Translations under genes and position numbers: made by a program | Assembly: GCF_016904945.1 (NCBI RefSeq) | Contig: NZ_JADIKF010000035.1 | Location: forward strand, 62,001-126,000 | Direction of reading: 5' to 3' | Length of the DNA stretch: 64,000 nucleotides | Source of the DNA: Dyella mobilis | Lineage (GTDB): Bacteria; Pseudomonadota; Gammaproteobacteria; Xanthomonadales; Rhodanobacteraceae | The notes under the pieces: generated by a model | Told to the model about the DNA's origin: nothing | Seen by the model: only the letters and a program-made list of their open reading frames with translations | Database searches by the model: none | Shown: piece by piece, positions 1 through 8,377 of the stretch | How the letters are laid out: the number at the start of each line of letters is the position of its first letter | How positions within the stretch are numbered: the stretch's first letter is position 1

Positions 1-157
1 TACGCAAGGCCAGCGCTTCGGCCGCTTTGAGCGTGGGGCGACCAAAGTGAGCGGCTAATGGCAGCTCACGAATGGCGTCCATCAATGAGCGGCGCGCCTC
101 TTCGGTCCGATTGGGCGCATGAGCATGAGGACGCGGTGTCATAACGGCCTCGCTCAT
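1..157 (-). CDS. Unknown protein, N-terminal part only (runs off left edge)
   Basis: The reading frame starts at an ATG that overlaps the stop of the upstream usp gene in an ATGA arrangement, so the two are probably translationally coupled. About 52 codons are visible before the window ends, with no stop. The residues after the start are rich in His, Pro and Arg, followed by an amphipathic stretch (RSLMDAIRELPLAAHFG). I do not recognise the family. By position it is the second gene of the transcript downstream of the fluoride riboswitch at 743-801, so it may be a fluoride-responsive transporter or enzyme. That role is inference only. Confidence 0.6.
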   Translation of the reverse strand, partial: MSEAVMTPRPHAHAPNRTEEARRSLMDAIRELPLAAHFGRPTLKAAEALALR

Positions 158-543
158 CCGACCACGGTGATAGGAATGGAGCAATCGTCGTGGAGCGCCT
201 TCAACAACAGGGTGTTGGTGCGCGACGCACCGCCTTCAGGCCGGCCCATGATGATGCGATCAATCCCGTGTGCGAGCAGTATTTGCTGGAGCAGATCGGG
301 AGTGGGGGCGTCCAGGTAGCTGGCATCCACATCGACGCCCAAGGGCGTCCCCTGGTGGGCGAACCCCACCAGGTCCTGGGTGAGCCGCTCTCCCACTTCG
401 ACCGCGGATACCGCCTCTTCTTCCAGTCGGATCGCCAGGACAAAGAGGCTGGCGTGAACTTCTGCCGCGAGCTCCAGTGCCTCCTCGACCGCCCTGCGGG
501 TATCTGCCGAGCCGTCATACAGAACCAGCAGTCGGTTAGCCAT
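154..543 (-). CDS. UspA-family universal stress protein
   Basis: The 129-residue protein has the single-domain Usp fold signature: an N-terminal beta strand with an Asp (RLLVLYDGS), an alpha/beta body, and the C-terminal nucleotide-binding stretch with IIMGRPEGG and a final strand SIPITVVG. The pattern is close to the usual G-2x-G-9x-G(S/T). Usp proteins bind ATP or AMP and act in the cytoplasm during stress. The start is ATG at 543, preceded by only a weak GGA. The gene lies about 200 nt downstream of a fluoride riboswitch on the same strand and overlaps the next gene by 4 nt. UspA-type proteins are among gene classes previously reported with fluoride riboswitches, so fluoride induction is a reasonable inference. 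Confidence 0.85.
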   Translation of the reverse strand: MANRLLVLYDGSADTRRAVEEALELAAEVHASLFVLAIRLEEEAVSAVEVGERLTQDLVGFAHQGTPLGVDVDASYLDAPTPDLLQQILLAHGIDRIIMGRPEGGASRTNTLLLKALHDDCSIPITVVG

Positions 544-742
544 GGCGCGGTTCGATCCCTAGGCCGCCACCACATCCGGCAGACGGCGTGGGTGGACATG
601 CACCGATACGATGCGAAACACCTTTTAGACGGGAAACACGCATGACGACCTCCGTAGCGCAAACCTGACAAAAGCGCGCTCCGGGTCGGACTTTGGAAGG
701 AAAGTCATGCCTACCAACCATCACGATCCGGATGGCACATTC

Positions 743-801
743 GGTAGGCATCATTAGCCTTACGGCGGTTGGGTCGATCGGGGAGGAATGCCATCTCCCA
801 G
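743..801 (-). promoter_or_regulatory. Fluoride riboswitch (crcB motif) 1, upstream of usp
   Basis: Read on the minus strand, the RNA shows the crcB-motif layout. A hairpin GGAG/CTCC has loop ATGGCATT, a conserved AACCGCC follows, and then GGCTAATG-ATGCC-TACC. Loop bases GGCAT pair with ATGCC to form the pseudoknot. The 3' segment ATGCCTACC can instead pair perfectly (9 bp) with GGTAGGCAT about 30 nt downstream (plus-strand 707-715). That would break the pseudoknot, but no U-tract follows, so it is not an obvious intrinsic terminator. The nearest downstream gene is usp, about 200 nt away. Confidence 0.93.
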
Positions 802-855
802 GGAAAAACATTACTGGAAGGGCGGCGCGCCATCAAGAGAGCGCATGGTCCGCCC

Positions 856-2628
856 CTAGGAGGGTTGCCGGCTGCCCGATTGCGAGAACTGCAGCCGATA
901 CAGGTGGGCATACGCGCCATCGGCGGCCAAAAGGCTGGCGTGGGTCCCATGCTCGATGATGCGTCCCCGATCGATCATGACAATTTGGTCCGCATGCTGG
1001 ATGGTGGAGAGGCGGTGCGCTATGACCAGAGTGGTGCGTCGGTGCATCAACCGCTGCAACGCCTCTTGAATCAATTGCTCCGACTCCGTATCCAACGCGG
1101 AGGTCGCTTCATCCAAAATCAAGAGAGGCGCATCTTTTAGCACCGCACGCGCGATCGCAATCCGCTGACGCTGCCCGCCTGAAAGCAATTCGCCATCGCG
1201 GCCGATCGGCGTATGCAAGCCCTGCGGCAGCTGTTCAATAAAGCCCCACGCGTTGGCGGCCTCGGCAGCTTTTCGAATGTCCTGCTCGCTGGCTCTGCTC
1301 AGTTCCCCGTAGGCGATATTGGCCGCCACCGTATCGTCGAACAACACGACCGATTGGCCGACCCAGGAAATATTCTGGCGAAGCGACGCGAGCCGATAGT
1401 CCCGCAGATCGATCCCGTCGAGCCGAATGCTCCCGCCGCTCGGATCGTGAAAGCGCGGCACTAAACTGGATAGCGTGCTCTTGCCGCTGCCTGAGCGCCC
1501 CACTAACGCCGTAACGGTGCCGGGCCGACACCGCAATGTGATGTCTCGCAGAGCGGGTGTCGGCGCTGCGGAATAGGTGAATTGCACGTGGCGAAACTCA
1601 AGCTCCCCCTGGATACCATCCGCGAGGAGCTGGCCCTCGTCAGGTTCTGCGGGCGCATCGATGACCGCAAACAAATCTTCAGCCGCCACCATGCCCCGCT
1701 GCATCGCGGCCTGCACGCCAGTAAGTCGTTTGAGTGACGGCAGTATGCCGCCCATGGCCATGATGACAGCAAAGAATGTCCCAGGTGTCATGCTGTAGAG
1801 CAGGTTAGGGCGTGTGGCGAGGTAAATGAGAAAAGCTAAAGCGACTGCCGCCACTAGCTGGACCAAGGCAGTGGCCAGCGCACTGGTCGCCGCCACTTTC
1901 AGATTCAAGCGCTGAACACGCTCGGTAATGACAAAGAAACGCTTTTTTTCTTGCAGCTGCGCACTGTATGTTTTTATTTCACGATAACTGGTCACGGCAC
2001 TCGCGACGACGGACGTGATGGTCCCCATGGCGAGTTGCATTAGCGCACTCGATCGTCGATAGGATTGACTTACTTTGGTGGCAATCAGAGCCACGGTAGG
2101 GACCATGATCAGTAAAGCAAGCGCCAGTTCGGCGCTGTAATAGATCATGACGGCGACAAGTCCGATAACAGTCAAGCCATCAATCAGAATCGTTTTAACG
2201 GCATCGGTGGCCGCCTGCGCAACCTGTTCGCAGGTATAGCTCACCCGGGCGATTTGCATCCCGTCGCTCTCCGCATTGAAGTAGTCCACGGGTAGGTACA
2301 TGTACGCCGTAAATACGTCGTTACGCATGTCGTACACGACACTCCTTGCGACGTAGGCCATGGCGTAATCGCTGGCAAATGACGCAATGCTTCGAACTAC
2401 GAAAATGCTGATGATCCATAGTGGCATCCAGAAAATAGTCGACGGATCTCTGTCGATGAAAAGTCGATCAAGCAGCGGCTTGATAAGCTTTGCAAAGAGC
2501 GTCATGCACAAGGCGTCCACCACCATGGCGAGCATGGCCACGGTCGCCATGCGACGGTGCGATGCGGTATATCCAAGCAATCGCCGATAGGTACGCCAGA
2601 CGATACGGGTAGCAGGGGAGAAGAGCAT
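856..2628 (-). CDS. MsbA-like ABC exporter (fused membrane and ATPase domains)
   Basis: The protein has an N-terminal type I exporter membrane domain of about six helices and a C-terminal nucleotide-binding domain. The latter has Walker A GRSGSGKST, signature LSGGQRQR, Walker B LLILDEATSALD and the H-loop IAHRLST. This architecture and the N-terminal TYRRLLGY match the MsbA/lipid A exporter group, which flips lipids or lipophilic drugs at the inner membrane. The frame is open back to an ATG at 2721. I prefer the ATG at 2628 because MsbA homologues begin a few residues before the WRTYRRLL segment; neither has a strong ribosome site. It directly follows a fluoride riboswitch (2803-2862), which is not the usual setting for msbA. 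It is probably an accessory paralogue rather than the housekeeping copy. Confidence 0.85.
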   Translation of the reverse strand: MLFSPATRIVWRTYRRLLGYTASHRRMATVAMLAMVVDALCMTLFAKLIKPLLDRLFIDRDPSTIFWMPLWIISIFVVRSIASFASDYAMAYVARSVVYDMRNDVFTAYMYLPVDYFNAESDGMQIARVSYTCEQVAQAATDAVKTILIDGLTVIGLVAVMIYYSAELALALLIMVPTVALIATKVSQSYRRSSALMQLAMGTITSVVASAVTSYREIKTYSAQLQEKKRFFVITERVQRLNLKVAATSALATALVQLVAAVALAFLIYLATRPNLLYSMTPGTFFAVIMAMGGILPSLKRLTGVQAAMQRGMVAAEDLFAVIDAPAEPDEGQLLADGIQGELEFRHVQFTYSAAPTPALRDITLRCRPGTVTALVGRSGSGKSTLSSLVPRFHDPSGGSIRLDGIDLRDYRLASLRQNISWVGQSVVLFDDTVAANIAYGELSRASEQDIRKAAEAANAWGFIEQLPQGLHTPIGRDGELLSGGQRQRIAIARAVLKDAPLLILDEATSALDTESEQLIQEALQRLMHRRTTLVIAHRLSTIQHADQIVMIDRGRIIEHGTHASLLAADGAYAHLYRLQFSQSGSRQPS

Positions 2629-2802
2629 GTTCAGGCCGCCGGCGTCACAGACTGACGATCGGCCCGGTGACGCGCCGGGCAAGGCTACGATCACCGCGGA
2701 GCAATCCGAAGACTTCCTCATGCGGCGGTGATGACACCCTATCGATCGGCATCACACCGTGTGCCCGCCACTTCATAAGTGCCAGCACAAGGACGATGCA
2801 GT

Positions 2803-2862
2803 CGGTAGGCATCATTAGCCGCGGGGGCGGTTCGTCACGCGAGGAGGAATGCCATCTCCCGT
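2803..2862 (-). promoter_or_regulatory. Fluoride riboswitch (crcB motif) 2, upstream of the MsbA-like exporter
   Basis: The minus-strand RNA contains the hairpin GGGAG/CTCCT with loop ATGGCATTC, then GAACCGCC, a short GC stem, and GGCTAATGATGCCTACC. Loop GGCAT pairs with ATGCC as the pseudoknot. The exporter frame opens 82-175 nt downstream depending on the start chosen. A GGTGTCATCACC segment lies just before the first candidate start and pairs only partly with the aptamer 3' end. The expression platform is therefore unclear, and no U-tract terminator is visible. Confidence 0.92.
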
Positions 2863-2982
2863 GGAAACAATAGCGCGGGTTCTGCCGGGCAGCAAGCGCA
2901 GCCCCACCCAAGCGTTCATGCGAACCTCCCGGAGGTGCCATGATGGGCGGCTTGATAGGCCTAATTGTCTTGTGAGCGCCGT

Positions 2983-4332
2983 ATGCGTATTGGAATCGAT
3001 TTTGGAACCAGCTATTCGGCGGCGGCGGCCATGGTGAATGGCGCATTGACCTTGATTCGCTTCGGCGATGCATCTCAATTTCGCACCGCGGTGTTCTTTC
3101 CCGAGGTACTCCCCAATCCCGATGACTTTCGCTTGACCCCGGCCTTGGAGGCGCAAGTGGAGGCGCTGCTGCTTCGTATGCGAAGGGAAAGCCCGTCCTT
3201 GTCGGAAGCGCAGCGTCATCGAGACGCGCTCCGCGTCGTGCGCCGCCAGTGGATGGAAGAGCAGACGCGTACAGCCGCCGCCTCCATTGCGAGTTTTCAG
3301 GACGCTCTATTTGGAGAAGAGGCGGTTGAAGCGTATTTGGAAGAGGGCACCGGTCACTTAATCGAATCGCCCAAGTCCATGCTCGGATACCGTCTCGATC
3401 CCTCGGTGCGGCGCACGATTGTCAACATTGCGGCTCACATTCTGGAGCACATTCGTCTCACGGCGACTCGGCAACTCGGTGTGTCGGTGCGAAGTGCCGT
3501 CATCGGCCGGCCGGTGGAATTTCGAAGCTCCATGGGTCTTGCAGGCGGCGAGCAGGCACTGGAGCTTTTGCGCGAGGCGTCCGCCATCGCGGGGTTTGAT
3601 GACGTGGCTTTCCTGGAAGAACCTGCCGCCGCCGCGATGCACTATCACTTGAGCTTGGCGCATCGGCAGCACGCGTTGATTGTGGATATAGGCGGCGGTA
3701 CGACAGACGTGGCCTACGCCGAGTTGGGTGGCGAAGACGATCCCGTCATCCATCAGAGTTGGGGGCTTTCCAAAGGCGGCACGGATCTGGACGTAGGAGT
3801 GAGCCTGCACAGCTTCATGCCCCATTTCGGAAAAGACGTCTCCACCGTTCCGGTCCATCATTTTGTCGAGGCGGCGAGCGTGCATATTCTCCCGAAACAG
3901 CGCGAGTTTCGGCGGCAAAACTATCGACTGGTGGATGAGCCCTTTGGTACACGGCTGCGCGCCCTTCAGCAGCTGGGCGCTACGACTCGCCTCAATCGGA
4001 CTGCCGAACGCGTAAAAATCGAACTAGGCGACAACGCAGTATCGGATGCGGACCTGACGTTCATTGAGAAGGGGTTGGCGCTGGATATCGGACGAGGCGA
4101 TCTTGAGCGCGCAGCCGATGATTTTCTTTCCAGGCTGAGACGCCTGCTTGGTCAAGTGCGCGATGAGATGCCTGACGTGCCTGCCAGCATTTTCCTGACG
4201 GGCGGCAGCTCTCGTTCATCGCTATTGCAGAAGGAAGTCCAAGCGAACTTCCCCGCAACGGCGGTCGTCGCGGGTGATCCTTCTTTGGGGGTGGTCTCGG
4301 GTTTGGCGTTTGCCTCGTCCAGGGGCACTTAA
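2983..4332 (+). CDS. Hsp70/DnaK-family ATPase (YegD-like), ATPase domain only
   Basis: The protein starts MRIGIDFGTSYSA, the phosphate-1 loop of the actin/Hsp70 ATPase fold. It also has the phosphate-2 loop IVDIGGGTTDVAYAE near residue 230 and the adenosine motif FLTGGSSRSS near residue 400. At about 449 residues it matches YegD-type proteins, which have an Hsp70-like ATPase domain but lack a classical substrate-binding domain. A TTG at 2965 also opens the frame, but the ATG at 2983 fits family starts better. It is transcribed divergently from the riboswitch-exporter unit. No riboswitch was seen on its own side, so a link to fluoride stress is only positional. Confidence 0.85.
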   Translation: MRIGIDFGTSYSAAAAMVNGALTLIRFGDASQFRTAVFFPEVLPNPDDFRLTPALEAQVEALLLRMRRESPSLSEAQRHRDALRVVRRQWMEEQTRTAAASIASFQDALFGEEAVEAYLEEGTGHLIESPKSMLGYRLDPSVRRTIVNIAAHILEHIRLTATRQLGVSVRSAVIGRPVEFRSSMGLAGGEQALELLREASAIAGFDDVAFLEEPAAAAMHYHLSLAHRQHALIVDIGGGTTDVAYAELGGEDDPVIHQSWGLSKGGTDLDVGVSLHSFMPHFGKDVSTVPVHHFVEAASVHILPKQREFRRQNYRLVDEPFGTRLRALQQLGATTRLNRTAERVKIELGDNAVSDADLTFIEKGLALDIGRGDLERAADDFLSRLRRLLGQVRDEMPDVPASIFLTGGSSRSSLLQKEVQANFPATAVVAGDPSLGVVSGLAFASSRGT

Positions 4333-4334
4333 TC

Positions 4335-4359
4335 CCAGCGACTCGATGCGCATCGCTGG
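4335..4359 (+). terminator. Hairpin after the Hsp70-like gene
   Basis: A perfect 7-bp inverted repeat (CCAGCGA at 4335-4341, TCGCTGG at 4353-4359) begins two bases after the Hsp70-like stop codon. Only TT follows, so an intrinsic terminator is possible but weak. It lies between convergent genes and could serve either strand. Confidence 0.4.
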
Positions 4360-4839
4360 TTACCGAAGGTAAGACAATATTTTTTCCGGATGACGGCAGG
4401 CGTCCAACATTCCTCCGTACCAAATGGCCAGCGGATGGGTATCGCTATTGGAAACTTCGCACTCGTTGGTCTCTTTGTGGTTCCTAATGGAAAAGGGGAT
4501 GCAAAATCCCGGCTTACTCATCTTTGTTTGCGGTGTGGGCAAAACGTTCAGAAGATTGTGAGACCACGCATCCTGGCGCCACGCCAGTGCGTCGTCGATG
4601 GGCCCACGCTTAGGGTCATCATTGCCCCACGTCACCACGATGGCGGGCCTGCGACGCTTCCTGACCTCGGAAAAGGTGGCGTTCAAATGCGGGTCGGTAA
4701 ATCCATAGCCCAAGAACAGCAGGCTGTCCGCTTCATAGACCAATTTGCAGGCCTGGGCGAAATAGGTGATGAACGGTTGGCGTAACAGCTGAACCGTCTT
4801 CCCGTAGCCCGCAATAATTGGTGAGGTCGGATATTGCAT
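4360..4839 (-). pseudogene. C-terminal fragment of a SIR2-like domain protein
   Basis: The open frame encodes 159 residues. It contains the segment LLFLGYGFTDPHLN, which is typical of the C-terminal part of SIR2-like NADase/deacetylase domains found in many anti-phage proteins. The Rossmann N-terminus (GAGAS-type motif and catalytic His) is absent, so only about the last third of a typical protein remains and the piece is unlikely to be catalytic. The first ATG at 4839 has a GAGGGG just before it, too close for an ideal ribosome site. I read it as a remnant of a defence gene. An alternative is a short expressed protein of unknown role. Confidence 0.6.
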
Positions 4840-4924
4840 CCCCTCGAGGGAGGCTTACTTAATGCGCAGCTTATTGTTGTTCTGTACGACAGCATGCAGA
4901 ACAACGTTAGTTATTAGCGATGTG

Positions 4925-5170
4925 CTATTTCAAAACAACGACGTCCGTTTCCTGATCCTGATCGAGGTCCATTTCCCACAATCCACGTTTCGCGCCTTGC
5001 TCAAGAGCTTCTTGCAGGGAGGCAAACCGCGGTGGGAGGTAATGGCCTTCCACCAGGAATACATATTCGAAATGCGCGATGGTAATAACCCAGGCAGCGT
5101 GCGTGGGCGATTGCGAGGCGTGCCGTCGCATGGCGCGACACATCAGGTTGAGAAATTCGTCGGTATACAT
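4925..5170 (-). CDS. Unknown 81-residue protein, paralogue of its neighbour
   Basis: This small acidic protein ends in EQGAKRGLWEMDLDQDQETD followed by VVVLK. The upstream neighbour has the same length (81 residues) and a matching C-terminus (EESAQRGFWKMDFDQDDELD then IVIVR). The two are tandem paralogues separated by 9 nt and surely co-transcribed. No signal peptide or membrane helix is visible. The family is not one I recognise. The conserved W-x-MD-x-DQD tail could be a metal- or protein-binding element, which is speculation. Confidence 0.7.
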   Translation of the reverse strand: MYTDEFLNLMCRAMRRHASQSPTHAAWVITIAHFEYVFLVEGHYLPPRFASLQEALEQGAKRGLWEMDLDQDQETDVVVLK

Positions 5171-5179
5171 GGTGCGAGC

Positions 5180-5425
5180 TTATCGAACGATGACGATATC
5201 CAGCTCGTCATCCTGATCGAAGTCCATTTTCCAAAACCCCCGCTGCGCACTTTCTTCCAATACAGCATCCGCCATGGGCAGGCTGGTGTCTACGCTTCTT
5301 ATCTTCTGGCGCACCACGTCTTTGATGCGTGGCACAGAGATGATGCGTACCTGCCGCTGGGGCGAATAGGTGGAATGGTTCGTCACGACACGCGCGGCGA
5401 TGCGGAAATGATCGTAGATATCCAT
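5180..5425 (-). CDS. Unknown 81-residue protein, first of a tandem pair
   Basis: The first gene of a two-gene unit encodes 81 residues beginning MDIYDHFRIAARVV. The C-terminal 25 residues closely match those of the next gene (4925-5170). The N-terminal halves have diverged, but both open with a short helix-like segment and a central strand. The identical lengths and shared tail suggest an old tandem duplication. A GGGGGGAGACAG run precedes the ATG and provides a plausible ribosome site. The function is unknown; the unit sits between a SIR2 fragment and prophage remnants. Confidence 0.7.
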   Translation of the reverse strand: MDIYDHFRIAARVVTNHSTYSPQRQVRIISVPRIKDVVRQKIRSVDTSLPMADAVLEESAQRGFWKMDFDQDDELDIVIVR

Positions 5426-5488
5426 GGTGGCTGTCTCCCCCCTCGGGACGGCCCAGCATCCAGTTGCTATGGCCCATCCTAGCAGCCG

Positions 5489-5715
5489 TCAGGGATGGAG
5501 GTAATCGAGAAGGCGATCCCGAATCCTTTCTCGGTCGGCCGGAGAGAAGCCCAGCAGTGGGCGCTGCGGGTATCGGAACCTTTTCCCGCCGGGCGTGACG
5601 CGATTCATCGCTCCTTCCTGATGGACCCGCGCCAGGCGCGCGACGCGCCCGAAAAATCCTACGTTCGCACTGTCCGGAGTGGCGGTGGCCTTGAGCCATG
5701 TGGCGGTGCGCAGCA
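5489..5715 (-). pseudogene. Remnant of P2-type phage tail completion protein (gpS family)
   Basis: The minus-strand frame ending at 5489 encodes TATWLKATATPDSANVGFFG, then GRVARLARVHQ, RYPQRPLLGFSPADRE and LLDYLHP. This is the pattern of the C-terminal half of phage virion morphogenesis/tail completion proteins (P2 gpS family), which have GRVARIARVHQYG and YP-R-LLGFS. The N-terminal half is missing because the frame runs into integrase sequence on the other strand near 5700-5730. It marks a prophage scar. The identification is from memory of the family, not from a search. Confidence 0.65.
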
Positions 5716-6641
5716 ACGTATTCCACTGGGCCATTCTGGAAGGCAAAGCTGAGGCCGACCCTACTATCGCGTTACGTGGCACGATCAAGCGCGTAAAGCA
5801 CAAGCATCATGCCGCGATCACTGATTCAATGAAGATCGGGCAACTGCTGCGTGATATCGACGGTTTCACTGGTCAGCCCGTTACCCATGCAGCGCTCAAG
5901 CTGGCACCGCTTGTTTTTGTACGCGCTGGTGAACTGCGCGGAGCGGAGTGGTCAGAGCTTGATCTGGAAGGTGCGGTGTGGCACATCCCTGGAGCACGGA
6001 TGAAGATGAAATTGGATCATCTGGTACCGCTGTCTATCCAGGCTGTGGCCATTCTGCGTGATTTACAATTGCTGACAGGCCAGGGGCGTTATGTGTTTCC
6101 TAGTCTGCGTGGAGCAAGCCGGCACATGAGCGAGAACGCCGTGAATATTGGGTTGCGCAGCGTTGGCTATGATGGCGACACAATGACCGGTCATGGCTTT
6201 TGTGCTATGGCATCTAGCCGTTTGAACGAAATGGGCTGGGACGAACGAGCTATCGAGTGTCAGCTAGCTCATGCAGAGCCTAATGAGGTGAAGGGCGCCT
6301 ATAACTACGCTGCTAAGTATCTGGATATTCGCAAGGATATGATGCAAGCGTGGGCCGACTATCTCCATGCACTTAAAGTAGTAAACAGCAAGCCTAACTC
6401 CATGAAGGACGAGCAACAGACAGACGTCATAACACCTTCAAAAGCGCATCATGTAAAAGAAGACAGCAGCAAGCCGGGTGTTGCTCAGAACGAACCTTCG
6501 CGTGTGGTATCCATTCCTGCACGGGGTATGCCCATAGATCAACAGAATATAACCAACAATACGGAAGCTCAGGCTGAGCCTGTTCGCGTGGTGAGTTTGG
6601 AAAGAATGCTCCCACGCAACAAGCCTTGGTTGCGGAAATAG
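5679..6641 (+). pseudogene. Truncated, probably inactive P4-type tyrosine integrase
   Basis: From about residue 12 the protein matches the catalytic domain of P4-family integrases: PVTHAALKLAPLVFVRAGEL contains the first catalytic Arg, and RMKMKLDHLVPLS, GHGFCAMASSRLNE, LAHAEPNEVKGAY and MMQAWADYL follow. The N-terminal arm-binding and core-binding domains (about 150-200 residues) are absent. The box II motif normally reads GHGFRAMAS. Here the Arg is Cys (codon TGT, one transition from CGT), so a catalytic residue is lost. The probable nucleophile Tyr is kept in GAYNYAA. The C-terminal extension after 6400 is unusual. No tRNA or att site was found beside it. Confidence 0.85.
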
Positions 6642-6848
6642 GCGTCGAATCTTGGCTTTAAAATCGCATAGCTAAGCCGTTTTTGTTCGTTAGGTTTTCC
6701 TTGTTACCGTCAAAGTTATCGTCAGGAGCTGGTCGCTTGGCTCCGAATCAAACCGCCGACTGCCGAGTTGGTATGAGATAGCTAAGCTAAGGGAGAGGCA
6801 GGCAGCTCCGGTGAATGTCCTGGCGGTCTCTCGATCGACAGAGGGCGC

Positions 6849-8294
6849 TTAACTCTTTTCGGCCGCATCATTGCTCGGGACGGTGGGTTCACCGAAGGCG
6901 CTCGTAGCTCCTACATGCGACGATGCTTGTGCATTGTCAGAGGTTTCACCCTCCTTCGATCGTTGCCGTTCAAAATCTTGCACCATGCGCTCGGCGAAAT
7001 CCTTGTAAACCGGCGTCGGGCAGAAGATCGAAGCGGCTGCGCGCGCCAACAAGCACGCCGCCATGATGGGAATCACCATCTCTTGGTTGTCGGTCAATTC
7101 CATGGCGATCACCGCTGACGTCAGCGGCGCACCCGTCACGCCGGACAGATAAGCGCTCATGCCCAGCAGCACCACGGACGCAGCAGGCACGTCCGGCAGG
7201 AAGTAAGCGATGTTGTGGCCTAGACCGGCACCCACCGCCAAGGCGGGCGAGAAAATGCCACCCGGGATGCCTGCCCAGTAGGAAACGACATTGGCAAGGA
7301 GCTTGGCGACGCCGAAACTCTGCCCTGGCGTAACAGCGGCCCCCTGCACGAACGCACGGGCTTCATCGTAGCCGGTGCCATACACCGTGTTGTGAGACAG
7401 CACGCCAATGATGGCCATGGCAAGACCACAACTTGCGGCAAACAACACAGGTGCGCGGCCACGGAGGCGACCGATCATCGCCAATGGTCCATGCTGACTA
7501 AGGAGGATCAAACGCGCGAACAGCCCACCGAGTAATCCGCAGATCACGCCCGTGAGCAACACCGCCAGCCAGGCATGGCCCAGCGGCAGATTGGCCTGCA
7601 CGACACCAAAGTACGCGTAATTACCCAAAATGCCGAGTGACACCACACCACCGACGATGACGGCGGTCAGCAACAAACCACTGAACCGATGTTCAAATGT
7701 GCCCGCCAACTCTTCAATCGCAAAGACTACGCCGGCCAGTGGCGTATTGAACGCGGCAGCAATACCGCATGCGCCACCCGCCAGGATGAAACGTGATGCG
7801 GCTTTGGGGTCGGTGAAGCCAAAACGCCGACCGAGTGAATAGAAAAGCCCCGCACCGACGTGAACGGTAGGTCCTTCACGGCCGATGGAGGCGCCCACTG
7901 CCAGGGCAATAAGGGTTAGCAGCATTTTCCCCACAGCGATCGGCAAGGCCAGCATGCGTGCGCGAAAGCTTTCGTCCTCAATGTGCAACGTGGCAATCAC
8001 TTGAGGGATACCGCTGCCACGCGTGGCGCGAAGACGCCCTTCGGTCACTCGGGCGAGCAGACCAAACACCACCGGCGTCAGCAACAGTGGAATCCACGTG
8101 CCATAGCTCAGGATGTGTTGGAACAACCGATAGGCCCAATCACTTGTCTTGGCGAACAGAATGGAGGCCAACGCCACCACAACGGCACCGACCCACAAGG
8201 CAATGCGGCGACGCCACTGCTGGGGTGCAAAAAACGTATGTCCGAGGACAGCTTGCAGACGTGGATTCGAAGAAGGGATCAAGGGGCGAGTCAT
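6849..8294 (-). CDS. ClC-family chloride channel/antiporter
   Basis: This multi-pass membrane protein of about 480 residues has the three ClC selectivity signatures: GSGIPQVI, GREGPTVHVGAG with the gating Glu, and GIPGGIFSPALAVGAGLG. The Ser in GSGIP is kept, as in ordinary Cl-/H+ exchangers, unlike the fluoride-specific ClC at 20649-21956. It probably moves chloride rather than fluoride. The start is placed at the ATG at 8294; an ATG at 8315 is also in frame. No riboswitch was found upstream. The C-terminus ends in a polar, Ser-rich tail of about 50 residues. Confidence 0.9.
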   Translation of the reverse strand: MTRPLIPSSNPRLQAVLGHTFFAPQQWRRRIALWVGAVVVALASILFAKTSDWAYRLFQHILSYGTWIPLLLTPVVFGLLARVTEGRLRATRGSGIPQVIATLHIEDESFRARMLALPIAVGKMLLTLIALAVGASIGREGPTVHVGAGLFYSLGRRFGFTDPKAASRFILAGGACGIAAAFNTPLAGVVFAIEELAGTFEHRFSGLLLTAVIVGGVVSLGILGNYAYFGVVQANLPLGHAWLAVLLTGVICGLLGGLFARLILLSQHGPLAMIGRLRGRAPVLFAASCGLAMAIIGVLSHNTVYGTGYDEARAFVQGAAVTPGQSFGVAKLLANVVSYWAGIPGGIFSPALAVGAGLGHNIAYFLPDVPAASVVLLGMSAYLSGVTGAPLTSAVIAMELTDNQEMVIPIMAACLLARAAASIFCPTPVYKDFAERMVQDFERQRSKEGETSDNAQASSHVGATSAFGEPTVPSNDAAEKS

Positions 8295-8377
8295 CCTAAA
8301 ATTATTGCAGATCATGTAATGCGCCCTTGAATGAGGCGCGAGAAAATACGTCTACCGCAACCTTAAACGATCTTCCC

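Noticed and set aside
5679..5760. tRNA or att site next to the integrase
   Set aside because: No cloverleaf or direct repeat could be found in 5.4-5.8 kb or 6.6-6.85 kb.
6849..8294. Calling the ClC at 6.8-8.3 kb a fluoride exporter
   Set aside because: It keeps GSGIP and GREGPTVH of chloride ClCs and has no riboswitch.
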